DNA of 64,000 bases from Melieria omissa. Lineage: Eukaryota > Arthropoda > Insecta > Diptera > Ulidiidae. The notes under the pieces were generated by a model. The model did not search any database. It was not told where the DNA came from and saw nothing but the letters and a program-made list of their open reading frames with translations. A program made the position numbers and the translations under genes. This document shows, one piece after another, positions 21,859 to 32,784 of the stretch. The stretch's first letter is position 1, and each line of letters begins with the position of its first letter. The stretch is taken from contig OZ020269.1 in assembly GCA_963971225.1 (NCBI GenBank), positions 44,909,264-44,973,263 of the forward strand, given 5' to 3'.

Positions 21859-23013
21859 ATGGTTAAACTGGAGCTGCTGAAGGTTGACCAGCTGAAGAAG
21901 GAGCTGGCTGCCTGGAATTTGCCGACTGCTGGTGGTAAGGTGGAGTTGCAGCTGCGTTTGCGAGAGGCGTGTGAATCAAGAGGCATTGATTGGGCTGCAC
22001 ACGAGTTCGGAACGCAGGAACAAGAGGCGTCGGCCAAGGTGGAAGAATCGCTTGCTGGTGCTGCGTCGATGCAAAGTACGGCTGCAGCGGCTACGCCACC
22101 ACAAGCAATGGACATGAGCCAGTTAATGGTTGCACTTAAAGGCATGTTTGAGACTTCCAACCGTGAAATGGCAGCCAAAATGGAAAATGAAAATCGCGAA
22201 ATGTCGGCGCAAATGGCAACGAAACTGGAAACCGCGAATCAGGAACTTTCGGCGCAAATGGCAACGAAACTGGAAACCGCGAATCAGGAACTTTCGGCGC
22301 AAATGGCAACGAAACTGGAAACCGCGAATCAGGAACTTTCGGCGCAAATGGCAGCGAAACTGGAAACGACGAATCAAGAAATAGCAAGGATGGAAACGGC
22401 GACCCGTGAAATATCGGAGCAAATGGAAGCGTGCAACCGAGAAATGGCGACAAATTCTGCGCGCATAGAACAGAAGGTGGAGGAAATTTCCGATAGACTG
22501 AACGGGAAAGTTGAGCATCTTGAGACGCGAATGGACAAGTGGGACAAACGAGTTGACAGTCTGGAGGATTCGGTAAACAGGAAAATCGAGGAGCGGCTTA
22601 GAGAGGTACAGCTGCGAGCAAGAGTGCAGTCGGTTGAGGAAAGTTTTGCCATAGCAGTGCCTACTTATGATGGTACTACGTCGTTCGACACATTCAAACT
22701 ACAATTCGATATGGCTGCTTTGGAGAGTCAGTGGACCGATGTTAGGAAAGGTCGGAGACTGATACTGGCTCTAAGAGGTCCGGCGGCTGAGGTAATAAAA
22801 ACAGTTCCGGAAGGTTTGAGAGGTGATTACGAGACCGTCATAAGGGCGCTGGCAGCCAGATACAGTGACGAGCACAACAAAATGCTGTATTATTGCGAGC
22901 TGAAGAACCGCTGGCAAAGAGCAGACTAGGCACTGCAGACGTATGCAGCGGACATTGAGCGGCTCGTACAGTTGTGCTACCCGGAATTCGGCGCTGGTTA
23001 TCTCGAGGATGAA
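21859..23013 (+). pseudogene. Gypsy Gag with SAP domain and coiled-coil repeats
   Basis: Structural capsid protein. The N-terminus (residues about 1-40) is a SAP-type DNA-binding motif, LLKVDQLKKELAAWNLPTAG. Residues about 105-180 are a coiled coil built from a 15-residue repeat (MATKLETANQELSAQ), three almost identical copies plus diverged flanking ones (22195-22385). The capsid region follows, with FDTFKLQFDMAALES. A TAG at 22927-22929 interrupts (RWQRAD-stop-ALQTYAADIERL) and a frameshift near 23010 moves to the frame of the downstream ORF. With these two lesions this copy cannot make full-length Gag in one frame. Confidence 0.82.
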
Positions 23014-24178
23014 GATTGAGGCGTTTATTGAAGGTCTTCATGACCCGGAGACACGACGCAGTGCATTGATGATGGGCAAGCCGACATTCCGTGAGACGGT
23101 GACAAGCGCATTGACGTATGAGGCGGCCTGGAGGGGAAGTTTTCGACATTCATCTGCGGAGATGCATGGAGTCCAATCTGGACGTGTCACGCAAAGCCAG
23201 ACAGTGAGCTCGGAGGCACCAGCGGGGCTGCGGGCAGTATCATCTCGAGTCAGTTGCTGGCGATGTGGCAAGCAAGGCCACATATCACGAGACTGCCATC
23301 TGCGGGGAAAGCGTTCCGGACAAAAGACGTCGCCAAGAAGGGATGACGCTCTGCCACATCATTCGTGCGAGACCGAACGCAGGCATAATTCGCAGGCCGA
23401 AAACGAGGGACAAATTGTGGATGTTCGGTCGGTAAGAGTTCTGCAAGAGAAAGATTGGCTTGCGGAAAGGCTACAGAAGGACCAGCGCAAGGATACCGAT
23501 CTCGCGAAGATCATCGAAGGCAAAGCGCAGAGATTACGGCCGGCCTGGCAGGAGATGGCTGATGAGAGCCCGATCACGAAGGCTTACTGGGCACAGTGGC
23601 AAAGTCTACGTCTGCAGGATGGCTGCCTATACCGCGAGTGGGAGAGCAGGGATGGCAGGACCAGAAAATCCCTAATAGTGGTCCCGAGAGGCCGGATCGA
23701 CGATGTAATCGGAGAAAACCATAACGACTCCAGTGGAGGGCACCTAGGCATCGCAAAAACTGTCGCCAAGATAAGAAGGCGGTTCTATTGGGTAGGATGC
23801 CAGGAGTCTGTCGCTGAGTGGATCAGAGGCTGTAATCGGTGTTCGGCTGCGAAAGGGCCGAGGAGAAGATCGCGGAGCCGCACTCAACTAGTTGAAAGCA
23901 GGTTGACAGCGAGCTATGGTCTACGGGCTAACCCAGAGGGGTTCCAAGAAGGCAATCTGGTAATGCTTTACAACCCGCAGCGGAGGAAAGGTTTGTCTCC
24001 ACAGCTTCAAACGTCATGGGAAGGACCGTACAAGGTCGTGACCAGGATTAATGACGTGGTGTACAGGGTGCAACGCTGCGGCAACAGAAACGCCAGGTTG
24101 AAAGTAGTCCATTTGGAGCGCCTGGCGTCTTACTCCGGCGGAGCCTCGGTACTTGTTCGGGACGAACAAGTCTAAGTG
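23014..24178 (+). pseudogene. Gag zinc knuckle fused to integrase ends
   Basis: An open frame to the stop at 24176-24178. It holds the end of capsid (EAFIEGLHDPETRRSALMMG), a CCHC zinc knuckle CWRCGKQGHISRDC near 23263, then jumps to the integrase N-terminal HHCC finger (GGHLGIAKTVAKIRRRFYWV, CNRCSAAKGPRRRS). It next jumps to the C-terminal GPY/F module (SWEGPYKVVTRINDVVYRVQ). The protease, reverse transcriptase, RNase H and catalytic integrase core that belong between are missing, yet the frame is continuous. This suggests that the deleted form was itself maintained or that deletion was recent. Confidence 0.85.
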
Positions 24179-24186
24179 ATGGGCAG

Positions 24187-24618
24187 TGATACGATGAGAG
24201 ATTCTGTGCCGCACTGTACAGGAATGCCTTTCTCCGCACGAATGTTTTCCAAGCATACTTTTAGGCATGCACTGTGAAGTACAGCAAAACTGTTATAAAT
24301 TCGCTTGGTATAGTCCGATATGGCAAGGATGGCTCTCGAAATGGGCTGTGCGAGAATAGTCGAGCGTTTTCCAATTAGAAGTGCAAGAAACTTCGGCGCG
24401 ATAAGAAAATTGGTATAAAAGCAGCAGTGGCAGCGCAAGGAGTCGAGTCGGTGTTGACCAAGCAATGGGGAAACATGCAATAGTAGTAGTGTAAAGTAGA
24501 ACAAGTGCAAATTTGTAAATAAAGCGATTGTTAGTTTTGACTACGTTGCGCTGGATAACTGAAGTTGTTTTATTTTCAAAACCAATCCAAGCGAACCTGT
24601 GAAGTAATTTTCGTAACA
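24187..24618 (+). promoter_or_regulatory. 3' LTR of the Gypsy derivative
   Basis: Matches the 5' LTR over the full 432 bp with three substitutions seen: T/C near the start (AGAGATTTTG versus AGAGATTCTG), T/C in GGATGGYTCTCG, and G/C in GTTGASCAAG. A purine-rich tract just upstream (AAGTGATGGGCAG) is the likely plus-strand primer. Confidence 0.85.
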
Positions 24619-25278
24619 ATATAAACAAATAATTTTACTTCGAACTCGCCACGTAAAAATATTTGCAAACATTTTAAATTGGGATCAACCACCAAATTTT
24701 TAAATCAATCAAAGCATTGGCCAGCAAAAAGCCATACACCACACACAATAAACGACAAACCAATCGGCAACACAAAAAAGCATACACACAACAAACGACA
24801 ACACCAAAAACATTAGCGAATCCCGAATCATCTTCGTTGAAACGACGATGACGATGCTTTTGGTTCGTTGTTTACTCCGTGTATGTGTGTGTATGCTTTT
24901 TTGTGTTGCCGATTGGTTTTTTTGCAGCACAATCCAATCTTTGTGGTGTATGGCTTTTTGCTGGCCAATGCTTTGATTGATTTAAAAATTTGGTGGTTGA
25001 TCCCAATTTAAAATGTTTGCAAATATTTTTACGTGGCGAGTTCGAAGTAAAATTATTTGTTTATATTTTCACATGGTTGATTAAAATTTTGAGAATATGA
25101 AAATAAGAATGAATAAGAAAAAAAATGAACTGATAGGCATATTGACAAAATTCAAAATTCGTGAAACACTTTAAGTAAATCAAAAATAATTAGATACTGG
25201 TTTAATTTTTTTGTTCACATTGTAAATCCAAGCATTTTGTGTTCGATATGAGGTAAAAACGATATGCTGTTGCTTGCG

Positions 25279-26291
25279 CGAGCAAATTTCCCGCAACCTA
25301 TGCCTCCGCTCATCTCTTCCCCGCCGCGTCAAGAAACACGCTTGACAAATTTTTGAAGATGCGTATTCTTTATATTGTATATTCTTTGGGCACACGCAAA
25401 CATGTAAAGTAGCCAGAGATGCCGCTTTTGGTCTTTTCGGACTAAAATTGGTCAGATTTTTTTACTTGGGTCCGCTGGTCTGCTTAAACGAATTTCGGTC
25501 CATTTTGTGATGTGAATATATTTTCATGAGTACAAAAAATTTATTAAGAAACATAAAATTGTAATTAAAAAATAACTTTAAAGATAACGCAAATTTTTAA
25601 TTTGGTCGTTTGAGGTCGGATGGGGTCGGAAGTTTGGTCGGAAAGAAAATTTCAAGGTGCAACACTGAAAGTAATGCTCTCACCCACTGTTGCCAACTTA
25701 GTGCTTTTCGCACTTAATTTAGTGCTTCTTAAAAATCAAAACGCGGAAAATATTGAGTTTTGTGCTTGGTGCGTTTTTTAGTGCTTTTTTTTTATTTCAA
25801 AGACTCCGAGACAAAATCATGCTTGGAAAAAATGTAAGTATTTTTAATAACTGGAGTGTTGTACAACACTATATGTAAATTTAATCGTGTTCTCACCACA
25901 TCCGTGTGTGGAACGTGTGGGTTCCATGCACGATTTTGTTTGTTTGCTTATTCCCATCTTCCCGCTCAAGCGCATAGCTTTCCGATTGGATTTGATAAAC
26001 GTAAAAGCAATGCTGTTTCCAATAGGGAAATTAATGCAACTTTCGATGTAAATATCTCCAGATAGGCTTTATCAATTTGCTTTCTGAAAAGCTTGTGCAA
26101 ATATGCTCATCTAGAGCTTTAAAATTATGTATCATATGATATTGTACGATGTGTGGATGGCGAGATCTCAGCGCCCTTATTCAAATAAATATATAGATGT
26201 TGTAGATAATTTCTAAAACTTATATTGGTTTGCCACAAATACAAGATAAATCTCTAAAATTTAATCATTTTGATAAATATGTAGGAAAAAT
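25279..26291. other. No gene recognised
   Basis: AT-rich. At 25690-25800 several near repeats of TTAGTGCTTTT occur in both orientations. No open frame of note, terminal repeat or RNA gene is seen. Confidence 0.4.
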
Positions 26292-26302
26292 ATAGCATCC
26301 CA

Positions 26303-26398
26303 GTTTTCGGTGAGCATGTGGTACCAAAACGGCGTCTATGCGCTAATTGTGACTTGCAGGGGGACTGCGAGTCAGCCACTTCAACCAACCAACCAACC
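26303..26398 (+). mobile_element. 96-bp retroposed insert with (AACC)n tail
   Basis: A very short insertion flanked by an 11-bp target duplication ATAGCATCCCA (26292-26302 and 26399-26409). It ends in AACCAACCAACCAACC. Just before the tail is a stem-loop: GACTTGCAG (26351-26359) pairs with CTGCGAGTC (26365-26373) over a five-base loop. Target duplication, simple-repeat tail and 3' hairpin together mark a severely 5'-truncated LINE or SINE whose parent is not in this window. Confidence 0.75.
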
Positions 26399-26409
26399 AT
26401 AGCATCCCA

Positions 26410-27029
26410 AAATTGAAAATGGGTGAAAAATCACCCGAAGGACGGATTAGAGTTATGGTTATGTGAAATGCAAACCATGGTCTGAAAATCGCTTCCCCTG
26501 CCACTTTCCTATCACGTAATCTCTGTCGTAAGTTACGAGCCAACCCCATGAGGAGACAAGACACAGCAATGAAAAACGAGCTTTAAAAGGTGTATACGAA
26601 AAACAGCAGCTGCTGTCAAATCCATATTTATAACAGGAAATAACAAAATTAAATATTTCCTAAATCCCATGCCGTGAAATATAAGCGAAGGATCGCAGTT
26701 TTGATTAAACACCTTCCATCAAGCACTGCATATGACTTATGGTAACTTCAAATGATGCCTTAATCAAATTTGACTCGAGTTCTTCCTTATTTTTGGCAAC
26801 TGCAATCCTTTTTAGCAATTTCCTTTTCATTATAGCTCAATATTTTTCTATTGGCCAAAGTTCAGGGCAGTTTGAAGAATTTTAATCTTTGCGATATTGA
26901 AATTATCTCATCCGAGATATCGTAACGATGTCGAAAATTGTGGAAATTTCGATATCATTTCGACAGCGTCAATTTTCTTGTTCTCAATATCATTTTGGAT
27001 ACTTAACGAAAACTTATTTTCTATACAAA
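26410..27029. other. No gene recognised
   Basis: Unannotated stretch upstream of the BEL/Pao Gag start. No 5' LTR matching the one at 31979-32396 is found here, so the retrotransposon has lost its 5' end or it is unrecognisably decayed. Confidence 0.4.
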
Positions 27030-27698
27030 ATGACTGTTGAGCGATCCCCCAAACGCCAACTGGTGACAATGGAGACTCCTTACTCCAAATACATGAAGCT
27101 ATCCCACGCACGTTTGACAATCCCGTCACTGCCCAACACGCGCTCTAAACTCCCTAGTACCAAAGCAACCGATCCCAGTGTTGCAAAATTCATTTTCGAG
27201 TCCGATAAACTCGTGCAGTTATGCACAGAATTTTCATCGGCTCCCATTCAGGATTTGACCAAATCCCTGGTTTAAAATAAGCAGAAAAATCTGCAAGCCC
27301 AATGGGAGAGGCTAATGCGCGCACAGTCAGTTTTCATTACTAAAGTCAACACCCAGCTCGACGGTTTCAAAGAGTCGGCTAGGCAAAAAATCGGCGACTG
27401 CACAGACCAGTACGAGTTGTGCATGGCTCAGATGTTGGACATCATTGAGATGCTCCAGCCTCAGTCCACCCCCAGCCCGCTGTGCATATGGAGCCGGTTC
27501 GACCCCTAGAACCAGCAAATACCCGCTAAACTTGCCTACAAGTTCCACCTTGCGATACCGAAACCTGCTTCTGGGGCTATGAGCAATGGCCGTCCTTGAG
27601 GCCACTACAGCGGATCCAGAGCACTATAAACAACTGTCTGTCTGTTCTCAATTCTCAGGCCGTACACACTGACAATTGGGCTTCGCTATTGGTTTACA
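27030..27698 (+). pseudogene. BEL/Pao-type Gag, N-terminal part, broken
   Basis: The start ATG at 27030 gives MTVERSPKRQLVTMETPYSK. The frame is interrupted by a TAA at 27274 and continues (QAQWERLMRAQSVFITKVNT) to 27509. Further frames include PLQRIQSTINNCLSVLNSQA and DNWASLLVY, the segment typical of BEL/Pao capsid. It stops where a SINE inserted. The match continues 3 kb downstream at 30750. Multiple lesions make it non-functional. Confidence 0.65.
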
Positions 27699-28036
27699 AT
27701 AGGGCAGCCGCCGTGGCTCAGTTGGTTAGTGCGCGGTCCAAGCGAGTCGCATGCAGAGCGACGCTAGTTCGAATTCTGCATGTAGTAACACCTAAAAAAA
27801 ATAACGGGAAACTCGTTTTCTCTTTCGGTGGCTGTCCTCTCAGCTGGAAATGGCAAACCTCTGAGAGTAAAAATTGTCTATGAAAAAGCTCCCAACCTGC
27901 CGTTCGGAACCGGCATAAAACTGTAGGTCCCTTCCACCCGCGTACAAAATTCACACGCACAACACGGGTGGTTGCGGGAAGCTAGGCCTTAGTCTCGCGT
28001 AAGCGGGCTGTCGTGACAATCAATTAATTAATAATT
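27699..28036 (+). mobile_element. tRNA-derived SINE, copy 2 (most complete)
   Basis: Head GCCGTGGCTCAGTTGGTTAG (A box) and AGTTCGAATTC (B box) at 27711-27775 form a tRNA-like pol III promoter. The body follows, and an AT-rich tail TAATTAATAATT ends it. The 11-bp target duplication ATTGGTTTACA lies at 27688-27698 and 28037-28047. It was inserted within the BEL/Pao Gag relic. The tRNA-like head is not a functional tRNA gene because it runs on into the SINE body. Confidence 0.9.
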
Positions 28037-28047
28037 ATTGGTTTACA

Positions 28048-28086
28048 TAAGCAATTAGCATTAGAAATTAGATAATTTTATATTTA
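28048..28086 (+). mobile_element. Left piece of a LINE-like 3' tail, split by Helitron
   Basis: With 30644-30725 this forms an AT-rich 3' tail of a non-LTR element ending in AATAAATAAATAAATA. It interrupts the BEL/Pao Gag frame between DNWASLLVY and WSQMDEFLTGRYEVV. The Helitron inserted between its two parts at an A/T dinucleotide. Confidence 0.45.
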
Positions 28087-30643
28087 TCTATATATATAAA
28101 AATGAATCGTGGTCCATTCGACTGCGTATCACTCGAGAACGGCTGGACCAACTTGGATACTTCCTTCGGCGGGTTTGTTCGAAATTGTTACGTGAAGGTT
28201 TATAAAAAAAGAAAAGTCGGGAAAACGGGGCGTGGCGCCACCAGAATACATTTTGAGACAATAACTTTGGAACCATAAGTCACACATCAATTAAATTTAG
28301 TTCACACTTACTCTTTAATCGTGTCCTTCGACCGACGGAATGGGGTGGGTATTGGACAAGGGGGTGTGGCACCGCCCATACAACTCAAATCTTTTAAGTG
28401 GAATAGCTTCGAAATTGTAAGTCGCACAGCATTGAAATTTAGTGTACCGTCTCCTCATAGATGTGTTATTCTACTGTTAAAATTTTATGGGCGCTGAACA
28501 AGAGGCGTGGCACATTTTTTATGCAGGAGAACTGTAAGTCGTACATCAATGAAACTTGGTATGAACCTACCAGTTAATCATATCTTTTGGCAGAGGGAAT
28601 AAGGTGGGTATTGAACAAAGGGGTGTGGCACCGCCCATACAACTCAAATCTTTTAAATGGAATAGCTTCGGAATTGTAAGTCGCACAATATTGAAATTTG
28701 GTGTACCGTCGTTTCATAGATGTGTCATTCTATTGTTAAAATTGTATGGGCATTGAACAAGGGGCGTGGCACATTTTTTATGCAGCAGAACTGTAAGTCG
28801 TACATCAATGAAACTTGGTATGAACCTACCACTTAATCATATCTTTCGGTAGAGGGAATAAGGTGGGTATTGAACAAAGGGGTGTGGCACCGCCCATACA
28901 ATTCATTTCTTTTAAATGGAATAGCTTCGGAATTGTAAGTCGCACAGCATTGAAAATTAGTGAGGCGTTGCCTCATAGATGTGTTATTCCAATGTTAAAA
29001 TTTTATGGACGTTGGACAAGGGGCGTGGCACATTTTTTGACCCAAACTATCCGCATAATTTTGGAACTGTTAGTCGCACATGAATGAAACTTAGTACGAA
29101 TTTACCATTCAGTCATACCTTTCGGCAGAGGAATGAAGCGGGTATTTAACACGAGGGCGTGGCTCCGTCCATACAACTCTAATCTTTTATATGGAATAGC
29201 TCCGGAATTGTAAGCCGCACAGTATTGAAATTGAATATGCCATCGTCCCATAGAAGTGTCATTCTACCGATAATATTTTATGGGCGTTGAACAAGGGGCG
29301 TGGCACATTTTTTATGCAGCAGAACTGTAAGTCGTACATCAATGAAACTTGGTATGAACCTACCACTTAATCATATCTTTCAATAGAGGGAATGGGGCGT
29401 TGGTCAAAGGGCGTGGCACATTTTGTATGCTCAGACAGTTATGCAGTACACATACACATCAGTGAAACTTGGTACGAACTTTCCACTTAGTAGCACAATT
29501 CGACTAGAAGAAAGTTGTGAGCACTGGACAAGAGGGTGTGGTACCGCCTCCATTTTTATATACATAGATTGTTTGCCCTAATTGACTGACTGATTGATTG
29601 ATTGATTGATTCATCATCGCTCAGCCCAAACCGCTGAAGCTACGAACATGAAATTTGAACTGTAGTTATGTCTTGAAAAATGAACCTCCGCTAAGACGGG
29701 ATTTTTTTAAATTCGGGGTGTAAAGGGGCAAAACATCTGTTAAGGTGTTGTATGAAGAAAAGTGATTTAAGAGACATATTGATTTCGAACTTCCTGAAAA
29801 TACTCTAAACAAAAAATAATTCGATACGTATTTTATAATTTTTCGAAAATCAAAATTTAACTGGACCAATAATGGGTTAAGATTTGTTTAAGGGTAGACT
29901 CGAAAAAAACATGAACCGATAGGCCTATTGACTTCAAAAATTATAAAAATACTTGAAATAAAAAAATTATACACGCGTTTCTCATTATTTTCAAAATCGA
30001 AATGTAACTGGATCAACGACGGGTTAAAAGTATGTATGAGGAAACAATTTTTTTGGCCTTTTAACTTCAAACTTGGTGAAAGTACTTTAAATGTAAAATA
30101 ACTCGATAGGTACGTGTTTTTAATTTTTCCAAATATTAAAATCGGACGGGGTCAACGACCGGTTAAAAGTTTGTATGGCGAAACTGTAACAAAAAAAATG
30201 AATTAACGGGCCCACTGACTTCAAACTTTGTGAAAGTACTCTGAGTGAGAAATAATTTGACACGTGTTTTTCACTTTTTTGAAAATCAACATGTAACGGG
30301 GTCAACAATGGGTTAACAGTTTGCATGGAAACACGATTTATTGGTCCTTTTGACTTCAAACTTGGACAAAAAGCATTTAAATCGGGAAATAATTACAATG
30401 TTTTTTCATATTCTTGAAAATCGAAATCTACCGTGGTAAACTAAGGGTTAAGATTTTGTTTAGAGTAAACGTGAAAACTCATGATTTAAAGGGCCCTTTG
30501 ACTTCACAATTTTTAGAACCACTTGGCATCAAAGATAATAGACATATGTTTTTATTTAAATCAAAATGGGTTCAACCATGCGTTCAAAATATGTATCGGG
30601 TGAAAGAAGAGAGCTTGCGTCCGAAGCCGCGGGGCCCAGCTAG
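28087..30643 (+). mobile_element. Complete non-autonomous Helitron
   Basis: Begins TCTATATATATAAAAATGAA and ends in CTAG (30640-30643), with GC-rich dyad GCCGCGGGGCCC just upstream, flanked by A and T. These are the hallmarks of Helitrons, which move by rolling-circle replication using RepHel from an autonomous partner. It has no coding capacity. The left half is a tandem array of roughly 260-bp units (start points near 28344, 28603, 28862) with the motif GGGCGTGGCAC. The right third is a second array of about 140-155 bp units recognised by GGGTTAA (29874, 30030, 30171, 30310, 30447). The segment CAGCCCAAACCGCTGAAGCT at 29620 joins the two. Confidence 0.88.
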
Positions 30644-30724
30644 TATTTTATATTTATAACAAAAATGTAATATGAATTAGGTCTAAAAAGCCGTAAGAAA
30701 TAAAATAAATAAATAAATATGTAA

Positions 30725-31978
30725 AGAGACACTCGCTCTATGCGACCACCCTGGTCGCAAATGGATGAGTTCCTGACCGGCAGATACGAGGTAGTTAAAC
30801 GGCTGCAAAGCTTTCGTCCTCCTAAGTCGAAATCACAACCCCCTACCTTCAAAGTCCTCCCAAATCGGCCGCACAAATCCCTAAACTTACACACTGAATT
30901 GAAAAAGGACATCGCGTGCAAACTCTGCAACGTAAATCGTCCCGTACGAATTTGCCAGAGCTTCAAAAGGCTCAGTCCCCAGAGTCGATAAAAATACGTA
31001 AAGAAGCATGCGTAAATTGTCTTGCTACATCTCACCTTGTTGAGGATTGTGCAAGCAATTTCACGTGCGTATACTGTCAAAGGAAGCACCAATCCATGCT
31101 TCACTTCCCCAATCACCCCATCGGTCACATTCAACCATTCCACAGATCGCAACAGCACCAAGAGATCATGTTCGAAGGTATCCACCGGAATATATGCGGC
31201 AGCTTACTTGCTCCGCATAAAGTATTTGGTTGGGTATTGAGCGGTCTAGTACTCCTTTCGTTGCATTTGAAATGTGCGACAGAGGAATCAAATCGCCATA
31301 TACATACTGATCTTGCCCTTCGAAACAACCTTCCTGCCCTAGAAGCCCTTTCGCAAGTGATTGCCGTCCTCAACACCGGGTTTCCACCCAAGGAAATAAT
31401 GGAAATTCACTCTGAACCCACCACTCCTGCAAACTCTTTCCCAAACCGGCAAGTTCCCCCCTTCGTTGCCAGCCGTTTCGACCCCGCAGGATGGCTCGAC
31501 AAGAGCGTTGGCTTGACGCCACTCGTTCCGCACCTCCAAAAACTGACTCAAATTGATATTCCTCGCAATTCCTCATTACACCTTTCCCATCCGTGTCCGA
31601 AAAGGTCAGTAGCCACTCCAGCGCGACCTGCTCCAAGCGCTGCAAATCCCGCAGACGTCGGACTACTCGGGTATAAAATTCAAGATCTTCAAGATCTCCT
31701 TCTCGGGTGGAACGGCTACAGCAATTCTCATGCTCTCACAGTTACAATTCTGGACCAAAGAGCGGTTGACTGCGACCATCCTCTCGAAGAGCAAACCGAC
31801 ATTTTTCGTCGGTTCTCCTGCTTCTTTCGAACCCTGCGAGCACACAATTATCCCGAGCGGAGTTGGCCTTGTTTATAAACAGCCTTCAAACCTTCTCGAA
31901 ATTCTCACTTCCCCTAAAAAGGGCAACTCGGCCAAATTTATATACCTCCATATTCCCACGGCTGTAGCTTAAGCGTCC
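30725..31978 (+). pseudogene. BEL/Pao Gag-Pol remnant, internally deleted
   Basis: Resumes the Gag: WSQMDEFLTGRYEVVKRLQS, then the BEL/Pao cysteine motifs CKLCNVNRPVRICQSF, CVNCLATSHLVEDC and CVYCQRKHQSMLH. The frame at 30916-31878 then passes directly to FGWVLSG, the end of the protease region, and to PPFVASRFDPAGWLD from the polymerase. Most of protease, reverse transcriptase and integrase are therefore gone. Short later frames (SPASFEPCEHTIIPSGVGLV) are unassigned. One-base frame changes occur near 30990. Confidence 0.68.
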
Positions 31979-32396
31979 TGTTATGTCCAAATAACTGACA
32001 TCTTTTACTATTTGTAGGTCGGTAACTTCGCCAACCGCTGCAACAGCACTTCCCCGAAGACGAGGCGTCGATGGACGGCACACCCGCACCCGCACAATTG
32101 CAATATCCCTCGGCCGTTTGTGTCGTTAATGGTTTTTCTGCTCTTAGTCATTCGCTATTCGTAAGTCGACGAATAAATACCCAAAAACTAAACCCCCTCG
32201 TTTCATTTACCCCGCTCCTCGACGAATGTGTTCACGGAGTATTCCAATAGGTGACAAGTGTAAAGACAGTAAAGTTTGGAATTTGTTAATAAAGTGATCG
32301 CTTATTTTTGACTGCGTTTAAAGATTGAAGTGTGTTTTATTTTAAATCAGACAACCCAGAGAGACGAACAAGCCTACAGAACAAATTTGCGTAACA
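31979..32396 (+). mobile_element. LTR, probably the 3' LTR of the BEL/Pao element
   Basis: Starts TGTTATGTCC and ends TTGCGTAACA, 418 bp, directly after the Gag-Pol remnant. It carries an AATAAAGTG polyadenylation signal at about 32288 and promoter-like AATAAATACC at about 32171. No second copy is in the window, so boundaries rest on TG...CA ends and position. Confidence 0.65.
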
Positions 32397-32784
32397 TTAT
32401 ATTACCATATAACATATTGGTTCTGATATATTAGGGGTATGGACCGTTCATTGAATTATCAGATATTTTAAAAAATTAATTACGAAGTAACCGTGAGCAA
32501 AGCCCCGGGAAACAGTGCCAGATGTAACAATAGATATAAGGCAATAAACAATTTTTAAATATCTTCAACAGTCATTTTTTGCGATTTGATGAATGACAAT
32601 GAAGCCTCATCTCTGGGGGTCTACTCTGTAATGCGATGCGAACATACAATTTATCGCATTCGCACATTTAGCCTAGGACTTACTAATATTCTTCAAAGTG
32701 ACATTTGTTCGTTTGTTTGACTACAATTTTTTTTTATGTCCCTCTATAGTCATGGGAACGCCAAAAATTTAATTTGTAATTTTA
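32397..32784. other. No gene recognised
   Basis: AT-rich. A short inverted pair (AATGCGATGCGAACATACAA with TTATCGCATTCGCAC) lies at 32630-32670. Nothing else is seen. Confidence 0.4.

Larger units (their letters stand above)
21365..24618 (+). mobile_element. Internally deleted Ty3/Gypsy LTR retrotransposon
   Basis: Two 432-bp LTRs (21365-21796 and 24187-24618) begin TGATACGATGAGAGATT and end TTTTCGTAACA. They differ at three positions by my reading. The target duplication ATAT lies at 21361-21364 and 24619-24622. A primer binding site TGGTGTCAGAAATTGGGG at 21799, complementary to the 3' end of tRNA-Leu, follows the 5' LTR. The internal part is only about 2.4 kb and encodes Gag joined to the two ends of integrase. 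Protease, reverse transcriptase, RNase H and the integrase core are absent. Near-identical LTRs mean a recent insertion, so it presumably moved with enzymes from elsewhere. Confidence 0.93.
21168..25278. repeat. Long inverted repeat (foldback), split by a Gypsy element
   Basis: Sequence 21168-21364 followed by 24619-24790 is the reverse complement of about 24880-25278, giving arms of roughly 370-395 bp around a 90-bp centre. Examples are GCATATCGGTTTTACCTCAT with its partner near 25255, and GCCAGCAAAAAGCCATACAC near 24720 with its partner at 24950. A 3.25-kb LTR element interrupts the left arm. A transcript across the undisturbed arms would fold into a long hairpin. No coding sequence is present in the arms. 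Confidence 0.82.

Noticed and set aside
22123..22652. Long minus-strand open frames with striking peptide repeats
   Set aside because: They are antisense to the coiled-coil repeat of the Gypsy Gag, and the repeat creates open frames on both strands.
27709..27790. tRNA-like sequence with A and B boxes
   Set aside because: It runs without a break into a SINE body with an 11-bp target duplication, and similar heads occur in other SINE copies, so it is not a tRNA gene.
28344..29400. Regularly spaced repeats that might suggest a CRISPR array
   Set aside because: The whole 260-bp unit is repeated, not short repeats with unique spacers. The termini are those of a Helitron and the genome is eukaryotic.
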